From Jiangella gansuensis DSM 44835 (GTDB taxonomy: Bacteria; Actinomycetota; Actinomycetes; Jiangellales; Jiangellaceae), in NCBI RefSeq assembly GCF_000515395.1, contig NZ_KI911782.1:5486070-5550069 (forward strand): 64,000 nt of DNA. Reading direction: 5' to 3'. The notes under the pieces are model-generated. The model was given only the letters and a program-made list of their open reading frames with translations, searched no databases and was not told where the DNA came from. The position numbers and the translations under genes were made by a program. Of the stretch, positions 25,732 to 32,793 are shown piece after piece; positions within the stretch are counted from its first letter, which is position 1; every line of letters starts with the position of its first letter.

Positions 25732-25781
25732 TGATCATCAACCGGTGTGTGCGTCATCGCGCCCCCAACCGTTGATGATCA
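25732..25781. repeat. TGATCATCAAC inverted repeat (terminator or interspersed palindrome)
   Basis: TGATCATCAAC (25732-25742) and GTTGATGATCA (25771-25781) are perfectly complementary, with a 28-base loop and flanking C-rich/G-rich arms (CCCCC and GGGGG). It lies 59 bases after the stop of the preceding gene. The long AT-containing arms are unlike other terminators here and resemble interspersed palindromic elements. Further along, near 25852-25868, a GCCGCC/GGCGGC hairpin is present; the rest of 25674-25904 holds no gene. Confidence 0.5.
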
Positions 25782-25904
25782 CGCCCGGGGGCCCGATTGT
25801 TGGCCTCCACCGAGAATGACGATGTGACCCGCAGGCCGGGTACGTGACGCCGCCGACGGCGGCGGGGCGGGGCATGTCGGAGCGGCGCGGTAGCGTCTGA
25901 GGTC

Positions 25905-26693
25905 ATGGTCGAGCAGCGCATCGGAGCCCACGTCAAGCAGGGCGACCCCATCGGCGAGTCGAAGGCGTCCGGCGCCACCGCCGTGCAGATCTTCCTCGGC
26001 GATCCCCAGGACTGGAAGGCACCGAAGCTCGGGTATCCGGGCGGCGCCGAGGCGCTGCGGGCCGACGCCGAGGCGGCCGGACTGACGGTGTACGTGCACG
26101 CGCCCTACGTGGTGAACGTCGCCACCACGAACAACCGCATCCGCATCCCGAGCCGCAAGATCCTGCAGCAGCACGTCGACGTCGCGGCGCAGGTGGGCGC
26201 GAAGGGGCTGGTCGTCCACGGCGGGCACGTCCTCAAGGGCGACGATCCGCGGGTCGGCGCCGACAACTGGCGCAAGTGCGCCGAGCGGCTGGACGCCAAG
26301 GTCCCGGTCTTCATCGAGAACACCGCGGGCGGCGACTACGCCATGGCCCGCAGGCTGGACCGGCTGGCCATGCTCTGGGACGCGGTAGGCGACACCGGGC
26401 TGGGTTTCTGCCTCGACACCTGCCATGCGTTCGCGGCCGGTATCGCCCCGGAGGACATGGTCGAGAAGACCAAGGCGATCACCGGGCGCATCGACCTGGT
26501 GCATGCCAACGACAGCCGCGACCCGTTCGACTCCGGCGCGGACCGGCACGCCACGCTGGGTTCGGGCACCATCGGCGCGGAGGCGATCGTCGAGGTGGTC
26601 CGGGCCGCGGGCGTCGACGCCATCGTCGAGACCCCGCACGAGGGGCAGGCCGACGACGTCGCCTACCTGATGAGCCACCTCGCCACGGCGTAG
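25905..26693 (+). CDS. nfo: Deoxyribonuclease IV (AP endonuclease, Nfo)
   Basis: 262 residues with the TIM-barrel AP endonuclease 2 motifs and metal ligands: IGAHVKQG, VYVHAPYVVNVAT, LVVHGGHV, VFIENTAGG, LGFCLDTCHAFAAG, DLVHANDSRDPFDSG-DRH and VETPHEG. It cleaves 5' to abasic sites in base-excision repair using three zinc ions. TAGCGT (25891-25896) ends eight bases before ATG 25905, a likely leaderless promoter. Single-gene unit, followed by a convergent MarR gene. Confidence 0.93.
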   Translation: MVEQRIGAHVKQGDPIGESKASGATAVQIFLGDPQDWKAPKLGYPGGAEALRADAEAAGLTVYVHAPYVVNVATTNNRIRIPSRKILQQHVDVAAQVGAKGLVVHGGHVLKGDDPRVGADNWRKCAERLDAKVPVFIENTAGGDYAMARRLDRLAMLWDAVGDTGLGFCLDTCHAFAAGIAPEDMVEKTKAITGRIDLVHANDSRDPFDSGADRHATLGSGTIGAEAIVEVVRAAGVDAIVETPHEGQADDVAYLMSHLATA

Positions 26694-26723
26694 GAGGTGC
26701 TCATGGACGTTCCCGGCCGCGCG

Positions 26724-27233
26724 TCAGGGTGCTGGCCGCACTGTCTTCGCGACGGCAGCTTCGGCCACCCCGGCCACCGCCTCCGGGCGCACGGTGTCGC
26801 GCACGATCCGCAGCGCCTCCATCAGCGCGGCGAGCTGCTGGCCGGTGAGCAGGCCCGTGTACCAGCGCTCGACGTCCTGGACGTGGTCGGCCACCGCGGC
26901 CGACACCCGCTCCAGGCCGCTGTCGGTCAGCACCGCCCAGGTCCCGCGCCGGTCGCTCTCGCAGCTGCGCCGCTCCACCAGGCCGGCCCGCTCCAGGCGG
27001 TCGACCACACGGGTCACACCGCTGGTGGTCAGGCTGGTCTGGGCGGCCAGGTCACTCATGCGCAGCTGGCAGTTGGGTGTGCGGCCGAGCCGCAGCAGGA
27101 TCTCCAGTTCGTTCTCGGACAGGCCGTGTCGGGCCAGCCCTTCGGCGAACTTGTTCGTCAGCCCCCGATGCACCTCGACGATCAGTCCCACGGCGGTGAG
27201 GCGGTCGTCGTCGATGGTTCTCCGCGTCGCCAT
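26724..27233 (-). CDS. MarR-family transcriptional regulator
   Basis: 169 residues with the MarR winged helix: LSENELEILLRLGRTPNCQL, RMSDLAAQTSLTTSGVTRVVDRL (in part) and ERRSCESDRRGTWAVLT wing. TAGGAT (27246-27241) ends seven bases before ATG 27233, so its mRNA is probably leaderless. The divergent gene is yceI; the shared 87-bp region contains a 24-bp imperfect palindrome overlapping both promoters, so MarR probably represses itself and yceI until a ligand or oxidant releases it. Confidence 0.87.
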   Translation of the reverse strand: MATRRTIDDDRLTAVGLIVEVHRGLTNKFAEGLARHGLSENELEILLRLGRTPNCQLRMSDLAAQTSLTTSGVTRVVDRLERAGLVERRSCESDRRGTWAVLTDSGLERVSAAVADHVQDVERWYTGLLTGQQLAALMEALRIVRDTVRPEAVAGVAEAAVAKTVRPAP

Positions 27234-27247
27234 ACAGTTGATCCTAA

Positions 27248-27282
27248 CAATAGTTGACGACGTAATTATTGAATCTTAAAGT
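27248..27282 (+). promoter_or_regulatory. yceI promoter overlapped by a MarR operator
   Basis: -35 TTGACG (27254-27259), 17-bp spacer, -10 TAAAGT (27277-27282): the best sigma-70-type promoter in the window. The imperfect palindrome CAATAnTT...AAnTATTG (27248-27271) covers the -35 and spacer on this strand and the upstream part of the marR promoter on the other. Position and A/T-rich symmetry are typical of MarR operators. Confidence 0.72.
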
Positions 27283-27320
27283 ACACAGGCCTCTCCGCCA
27301 CTGAACGAAAGGGCATCGCC

Positions 27321-27914
27321 ATGTCCGAGGGGAACGCGGTCCGTAAGGTCCACCCCTGGAACGGCCTCACCATCCCGGCAGCCGGGGTGTTCACGCTCGA
27401 CCCCCGGCATGCCGACGTCGCCTTCGTCGCCACCCAGCTCAAGGTGGTCACGGTGCGGGGCCGGTTCGAGGACGTGTCGGCCACCCTCCACCTCGGCCAG
27501 GACCCGACGGCCTCCAGCGTCGAGGTCGTTGTGAAGACCGCGAGCCTCACCACCGGCCAGGCCGACCGGGACACGCTGCTGCGCTCCGATCACTTCTTCG
27601 ACGTCGAGAACCACCCGGAGCTGACCTTCCGTTCCACCGGCATCGCCCACGTCGCCGGTAACGAGTTCACCCTCGACGGCGCGCTCACCATCCGCGACCA
27701 GACCCACCCCGTCCGGTTCGCGGCCAGCTTCGACGGCGTCGGCTTCGACCCGTGGGGCGCTCAGGTGGTCGGGCTGAGCGCGCGTACCGTGATCGACCGC
27801 CAGCTGTGGGGGCTCACCTGGCACGGCATCCTCGAGACCGGTGGCCTGCTCATCGGCAAGAAGGTGGCGCTGGAGATCGATGTGGAGTTCAAGAACGCCG
27901 CCCGAGACACCTGA
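27321..27914 (+). CDS. YceI-family lipid-binding protein
   Basis: 197 residues of the YceI lipocalin-like barrel: FTLDPRHADVAFVATQLKVV, TVRGRFEDVSATLHLGQDPT, SLTTGQADRDTLLRSDHFFD and LTFRSTGIAHV. Family members bind polyprenoid or fatty chains. There is no signal peptide, so this copy is cytoplasmic, unlike the periplasmic E. coli protein. AAAGGG precedes ATG 27321. Regulation by the divergent MarR is likely. Confidence 0.88.
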   Translation: MSEGNAVRKVHPWNGLTIPAAGVFTLDPRHADVAFVATQLKVVTVRGRFEDVSATLHLGQDPTASSVEVVVKTASLTTGQADRDTLLRSDHFFDVENHPELTFRSTGIAHVAGNEFTLDGALTIRDQTHPVRFAASFDGVGFDPWGAQVVGLSARTVIDRQLWGLTWHGILETGGLLIGKKVALEIDVEFKNAARDT

Positions 27915-27990
27915 CGTGAACCATCCACCCGGCCACCGGCCGCAGGAGCGCGATCAGAGGTCCCGCCCGCGAACGGGTACCCTCGCGTCC

Positions 27991-29130
27991 GTGACGCAAG
28001 CCCCCGCCCTCACTGTCCGAGAGATCTCCCGCGACCAGCATCTCGCGGCGATCCAGGACCGGCCCTCGGTCTCCTTCCTCCAGACCCCGGCGTGGGGTGT
28101 GGTCAAGCGGGACTGGCGGTCGCAGCCGGTGGGCTGGTTCGCCGGCGACGCGCTGGTCGGCGTCGGTCTCGTGCTGTACCGCAAGGCGCCGCGGGTGCGC
28201 CGTTACTTCGCGTACATCCCGGAAGGCCCCAGCCTCGACTGGGCCGGCATCGGCGCGGCCGGTGACCTGCAGCGTTGGCTGAATCCGCTGGTCGACCACG
28301 TCAAGTCACAGGGTGCTTTCGGGCTGCGGATGGGGCCGCTGGTGGTCACCCGGCGCTGGCACAACGCCACCCTCAAGGCCGCGCTGGCCGACCCCGGCGT
28401 GAAGCGGCTCGACGACGTCCCGGCCGACGAGACGACGGCCGACGGCGCCGCACTGGCGCGGCAGCTCACCGACGCCGGCTGGCGGCCACCGGCATCGGGC
28501 GAGGGATTCGCCGCCGGTCAGCCGCAGTACGTGTTCCAACTGCCGCTCGCGGGCCGCTCCGAGGACGACGTCCTGCGCGGCTTCAACCAGCTCTGGCGGC
28601 GCAACATCAAGAAGGCCGACAAGGCCGGCGTCGAGATCACCCGGGGCAGCGCGGCGGACCTCCCCGCGTTCCACGAGCTGTACGTCGAGACCGCGCAGCG
28701 CGACGGCTTCACCCCACGGCCCATCTCCTACTTCCAGGGCATGTGGGAGGCCATGACGGCCGAGGCCCCGGACCGCCTGCGGCTCTACCTCGCCCGGCAT
28801 GAGGGCGACCTCGTCGCGGCTACCACCATGACGAGAGTGGGCACGCACGCCTGGTATTCGTACGGCGCATCGTCCACGGCCAAGCGGGACGTGCGCGGCT
28901 CCAACGCCGTGCAGTGGCGGATGATCCAGGACGCCCTCGCCGACGGCTGCGACGTCTACGACCTGCGGGGCATCACCGACACCCTGTCCGAGGACGACCC
29001 CCACGCCGGGCTCATCCGGTTCAAGCTCGGTACCGGCGGGCACGCGGTCGAGTACCTCGGCGAGTGGGACCTGCCCATCTCGCGCGTCCTGTACTCCGCG
29101 TTCGACCTCTACATGAAGCGCCGGGGCTGA
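27991..29130 (+). CDS. FemAB/FemX-family peptidyltransferase (peptidoglycan bridge)
   Basis: 379 residues with two GNAT-like halves: PSVSFLQTPAWGVVKRDWRS and YRKAPRVRRYFAYIPEGPSL in the first, FNQLWRRNIKKADKAGVEIT, WYSYGASSTAKRDVRGSNAV and YDLRGITDTLSEDDPHAGL-RFK in the second. These enzymes add amino acids from aminoacyl-tRNA to the lipid II stem peptide at the cytoplasmic membrane. GTG 27991 is selected because TACCCT (27978-27983) ends seven bases before it, indicating a leaderless mRNA. The alanine-racemase-like gene starts five bases after its stop, so the pair is an operon. Confidence 0.87.
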   Translation: MTQAPALTVREISRDQHLAAIQDRPSVSFLQTPAWGVVKRDWRSQPVGWFAGDALVGVGLVLYRKAPRVRRYFAYIPEGPSLDWAGIGAAGDLQRWLNPLVDHVKSQGAFGLRMGPLVVTRRWHNATLKAALADPGVKRLDDVPADETTADGAALARQLTDAGWRPPASGEGFAAGQPQYVFQLPLAGRSEDDVLRGFNQLWRRNIKKADKAGVEITRGSAADLPAFHELYVETAQRDGFTPRPISYFQGMWEAMTAEAPDRLRLYLARHEGDLVAATTMTRVGTHAWYSYGASSTAKRDVRGSNAVQWRMIQDALADGCDVYDLRGITDTLSEDDPHAGLIRFKLGTGGHAVEYLGEWDLPISRVLYSAFDLYMKRRG

Positions 29131-29135
29131 GCGTC

Positions 29136-30197
29136 GTGTCGCTGACCCTGCACATCGACGCGGACCGCTGGCGCGACCGGCTGCGGCGGCACCTCGACGA
29201 CGCGGGCGCCGCGGGCGTCGTCGTCGTTCCGGTCGCGAAGGGCAACGGTTACGGGTTCGGTGCGGACGTGCTGGCCGCCGAGGCCGCCGAGCTCGGCGCG
29301 CCCACCCTGGCGGTCGGGACGTACGAGGAGCTCGCCGCCGTGACGGGGCCGTTCGCCGGCGACGTCCTGGTGCTGACGCCGTGGCGGCCCTGGCAACCCG
29401 CGGGCGGCGACGACGACCACCTCGTCCACACCGTGTCGCGCCTCGAGGACCTGCGCCGGCTCGCCGACGCCCCCGGCCGGCCGCGAGTCGTCGTCGAACT
29501 GCTCACCAGCATGCGACGGCACGGGCTGGAGCAGGCCGACCTGCCCGCCGTCGCCGAGTTGCTCGACGGCGTCCGGTTCGAGGGCTTCGCCCTGCATCTG
29601 CCGCTGGCGGGCGACCACACCACCGAGGCGCGCACCCTGGCCGAGCGCGGGTTCGCGGCGGTTCCCGACGACGGCGGCCCGCGCACCCTGTGGGTCAGCC
29701 ACCTGACGCCGGCCCGCGCCGCCGATCTGGGCCGCCAGACCGCAGCGGCGGTGCGGCTGCGCGTCGGCACCGACCTTTGGCTCGGCGACCGCGGCGCGCT
29801 GGCCGCCCGCGCCTCCGTGCTCGACGTACACGCCGTACGCCGCGGTGAGACGTACGGCTACCGGCAGCGCCGCGCCCGCCGCGACGGCCACGTCGTTGTC
29901 GTCACCGGCGGCACGGCACACGGCATCGCACTGGAAGCGCCCACACACGCGTCCACGCCGCGACAACGCGCGATCGCGCTGGCGCGCGGCGGGCTGGAGT
30001 CGATGGGCCGGGCGCTCTCGCCGTTCCGCGTCGCCGGGAAGCAGCGCTGGTTCGCCGAGCCGCCGCACATGCAGTGCTCCATGATCTGGCTGCCCGGCGG
30101 CGTCGCGCCGCCGGCCGTGGGCGACACCGTCCGGGTCGAGGTGCGCTTCACGACGACGACGTTCGACCGGCTCGCCTGGACGCCGCCGTCCGAATGA
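29136..30197 (+). CDS. Alanine-racemase-like PLP protein partnered with FemAB
   Basis: 353 residues. VVPVAKGNGYGFGADVLAAE is the alanine racemase PLP-lysine motif (usually KA-AYGHG). WVSHLTPARAADL and VRLRVGTDLWLGDR correspond to later barrel strands and phosphate-contact regions. The C-terminal domain differs: where alanine racemase has the GR-CMDQ catalytic-loop signature, this protein reads AEPPHMQCSMIWLPGG. It may racemise another amino acid or only bind PLP. GTG 29136 is the only start after the femAB stop. Its coupling with FemAB suggests supply or sensing of the bridge amino acid. Convergent with the next gene, four bases apart. Confidence 0.75.
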   Translation: MSLTLHIDADRWRDRLRRHLDDAGAAGVVVVPVAKGNGYGFGADVLAAEAAELGAPTLAVGTYEELAAVTGPFAGDVLVLTPWRPWQPAGGDDDHLVHTVSRLEDLRRLADAPGRPRVVVELLTSMRRHGLEQADLPAVAELLDGVRFEGFALHLPLAGDHTTEARTLAERGFAAVPDDGGPRTLWVSHLTPARAADLGRQTAAAVRLRVGTDLWLGDRGALAARASVLDVHAVRRGETYGYRQRRARRDGHVVVVTGGTAHGIALEAPTHASTPRQRAIALARGGLESMGRALSPFRVAGKQRWFAEPPHMQCSMIWLPGGVAPPAVGDTVRVEVRFTTTTFDRLAWTPPSE

Positions 30198-30201
30198 GGC
30201 G

Positions 30202-31335
30202 TCAGCCGGCCCACCTGCTGGTGAGGTACGCCGCCGCCCACACCGACATCAGCGGCACGCTGATCGCGAGATAGGCCCACAGCACCCAGCGCCGGCGCAC
30301 GGCCAGCAGGGCGATGCCGATCCACAGCGGCCACCACAGCAGCGTCGCCCGGGGCACCGAGAAGTACCAGGTGGACGTCCCGAACGCGATCACCTGGAGG
30401 CCGACCCAGGTGGCCTCGCCCCAGCGCCGCCACCGGATCAGCGCGATGGTCAGCACGACGCCGACCAGCATGGCGACGATCTCGGCGCGGAACATCCACG
30501 CGAACCCGGGCGACTGGGTGCCGCCGAAGGCCGCCTGCCAGGTGCGCTCGAACGCGCCCCACGGCGAGGTGAACTCGCGATCCCAGCCTTGCGCCTGCGC
30601 GTGCAGCCAGGCCAGCCAGTCGCCGGTCTGCGCCTGCAGGTAGGCCGACCAGGCCAGCAGCGGGATCGCCGGGAGGAACAGCCAGCCGAACCCGGACCAC
30701 TTCCACCGGGCGTTCTGGTCGCGGCGGGTGGTCAGCCAGTGCACGACCACGGCCGCGGCGAGGAACACCCCGCTGACCCTGACCGTGCAGGACAGCGCCG
30801 TGAGTACGCCGGCCGCCAGCCAGTGCTGCCGCCGGGCCGCCAGCCAGGCCGGCAGTGCACAGGCCAGGAACAGCGACTCGGTGTAGGGCGCGGCCAGGAA
30901 CACCGCCGACGGCGCGGTGACCCACGCCAGGACCGCGAGCCGGCCGACCCGGGCTCCGCCGTCGAGTTCGCCGATCCGGCCCAGCGCCACCGCGGCCACG
31001 GCCCCCGCGACCAGGGAGACCAGCAGCCCGGCCAGCACGTGCGACAGCCCGATGGCGTGACCGAGCCACAGCAGGGCCGGGAACCCTGGGAAGAACGCCT
31101 CGTTCGGAACCCCGGTCGGATCGCCCTCGTAGCCGTGCATGGCGATGCCCCAGTAGTGGTGGAAGTCCCACTGCTGCCACCGCTCCAGCGCCGGAACGAC
31201 GTCCTGTCCCTGGGCGACGAACATCCACCCCGTCGCGCCCGCGATGACCCACATCGACACCCGGCTGGCCAGCCAGATCCCGAGGACGTCGCGGTCGGCC
31301 GGGCGCACCCGGTCCAGAACGGTCCGGGCCGTCAT
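30202..31335 (-). CDS. PIG-V-like membrane mannosyltransferase
   Basis: 377 residues and about ten TM helices. WQQWDFHHYWGIAMHGY and NEAFFPGFPALLWL match the first-loop signature of PIG-V-type (GPI mannosyltransferase 2-like) proteins, which use polyprenyl-phosphate sugars on the outer membrane face. TRRDQNARWKWSGFGW and a PxYTESLF-like segment (APYTESLFLA) fit the same family. ATG 31335 overlaps the upstream GT87 stop by four bases, so the two glycosyltransferases are coupled. The likely role is envelope glycan or glycolipid assembly; donor and acceptor are unknown. Confidence 0.72.
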   Translation of the reverse strand: MTARTVLDRVRPADRDVLGIWLASRVSMWVIAGATGWMFVAQGQDVVPALERWQQWDFHHYWGIAMHGYEGDPTGVPNEAFFPGFPALLWLGHAIGLSHVLAGLLVSLVAGAVAAVALGRIGELDGGARVGRLAVLAWVTAPSAVFLAAPYTESLFLACALPAWLAARRQHWLAAGVLTALSCTVRVSGVFLAAAVVVHWLTTRRDQNARWKWSGFGWLFLPAIPLLAWSAYLQAQTGDWLAWLHAQAQGWDREFTSPWGAFERTWQAAFGGTQSPGFAWMFRAEIVAMLVGVVLTIALIRWRRWGEATWVGLQVIAFGTSTWYFSVPRATLLWWPLWIGIALLAVRRRWVLWAYLAISVPLMSVWAAAYLTSRWAG

Positions 31336-32738
31336 GCCGGTGCCACCTTCCGTCGTCGGTGCCGGGCCGCGGCCGGCCGTCGGCTGACAGTGGCCGGCCG
31401 GACCGGGTCGTGGCCGGGCCGCAGGATGTCCCGCACCACCATCGCCGCGAACCAGAGCACGCCGGCGATGCGCAGCAGGGTCACCAACGCGTAGACGCGG
31501 TCGGACACCAACGGGTCGGCCGGGTCGAAGAGCGTCGCGAGGTAGCGCCACACGACGACGAAGTAGACCACCTCCGCCGCCTGCCAGATCGCCAGGTCCC
31601 GCACCCGCGGCCGTGCCAGCACCGCCAGCGGCAGCAGCCACAGGGCGTACTGCGGCGACCACACCTTGTTCACCAACAGGAATGCCGCCACCGCCAGGAA
31701 CGCGAGCTGAGCCAGCCGCGGCGGTGCCGGCGCCGCGAGCGCCAGCGCACAGATCAGGACCAACAGCACCGCGGCCGTGACGACGACGGCGGTGTCGATG
31801 CGCTCCGGGAGCAGTCCCGGCGCGAGCAGGTCCACCGCGAACCAGGCCGAGCCGAAGTCGGCGCCCCGGTCCCGGTTGAAGTCGAAGAACGCCCGCCAGC
31901 CGGCCGGCGCCCCGTACGCCACCGGCAGATTGACCACGCTCCAAGCGACGACGGCGGCCGCGGCGGTCAGCGCGAAGGACCGCAGGGCCCGGCCGCGGTC
32001 CGGTGCGCGAAGCGCCAGCAACAGCATCGGCCCGAGCAGCAGCACCGGGTAGAGCTTGGCCGCGGCCCCCAGGCCGACCAGCACCCCGGCGACGACCGGC
32101 CGGTCCCGCAGCCACACGAGAACGGCCAGCGAGCACAGCATCACCGCGAACAGATCCCAGTTGACGTTCGCGCTCAGCAGGAGCACCGGCGAGGCGGCGA
32201 CCAGCAGCCCGTCCCACGGCCGCCGTGGCACGGTCCGCGCGGTGGCGATCACCACCACGGCCGCGCACAGCGCCATCAGCACGGCTGTGACGTCGAAGAA
32301 CCAGACGCTGCCGGCGATCGCGCCGCTCGGGCCGAACACGTCCTGCAGCGCCGCGGCCACGGCTGCCGAGCCCTGCATCAGCGCACCGGTGAGCACCGGG
32401 TACTCGAGCTGGGTGTCCCAGTACGACAGCAGCCCGTCGGCGAAGCCACGCTCGCGATAGAGGAACGGCACGTCGCTGTAACAGGTCGCCGTCCACATGG
32501 GGCGGTCGCGGTCGGCCCAGCCGTCGGCGCGGCAGGGCAGGTCCGCCAGGAACCCGAGCACGAGCACCACGGCCGTGACCGCCAACGCCACGCGAACGGC
32601 GTTCCACCAGCGCCGGCGCGGCACCGCCCGCCGGCCGAGCGGCCCGCCCAGCCACTCGCTGGCCGCGGCCACCACGGGGTCGTCGCGACTGGGCGAGACC
32701 GGGCCCGCGTCGTCGGGGCGCGGCGGGGTCACGGACAC
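31332..32738 (-). CDS. GT87/DUF2029-family membrane glycosyltransferase (Rv0051-like)
   Basis: About 468 residues, roughly eleven TM helices. The soluble loop after TM1 contains CYSDVPFLYRERGF and QLEYPVLTGALM, where the Asp and Glu are the expected catalytic and metal-contact residues of GT-C enzymes. NKVWSPQYALWLLPL is a family motif. It corresponds by position to mycobacterial Rv0051, next to the class A PBP. GTG 32738 is favoured because TACGCT (32752-32747) ends eight bases upstream; TTG 32747 is an alternative overlapping that hexamer. It lies 55 bases after the PBP stop. Confidence 0.78.
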   Translation of the reverse strand: MSVTPPRPDDAGPVSPSRDDPVVAAASEWLGGPLGRRAVPRRRWWNAVRVALAVTAVVLVLGFLADLPCRADGWADRDRPMWTATCYSDVPFLYRERGFADGLLSYWDTQLEYPVLTGALMQGSAAVAAALQDVFGPSGAIAGSVWFFDVTAVLMALCAAVVVIATARTVPRRPWDGLLVAASPVLLLSANVNWDLFAVMLCSLAVLVWLRDRPVVAGVLVGLGAAAKLYPVLLLGPMLLLALRAPDRGRALRSFALTAAAAVVAWSVVNLPVAYGAPAGWRAFFDFNRDRGADFGSAWFAVDLLAPGLLPERIDTAVVVTAAVLLVLICALALAAPAPPRLAQLAFLAVAAFLLVNKVWSPQYALWLLPLAVLARPRVRDLAIWQAAEVVYFVVVWRYLATLFDPADPLVSDRVYALVTLLRIAGVLWFAAMVVRDILRPGHDPVRPATVSRRPAAARHRRRKVAPA

Positions 32739-32793
32739 GAGTGGCAAGCGTAGACGGCGTACCTGAGCGGCGATCGGTCAGCGACCGGTCTGC

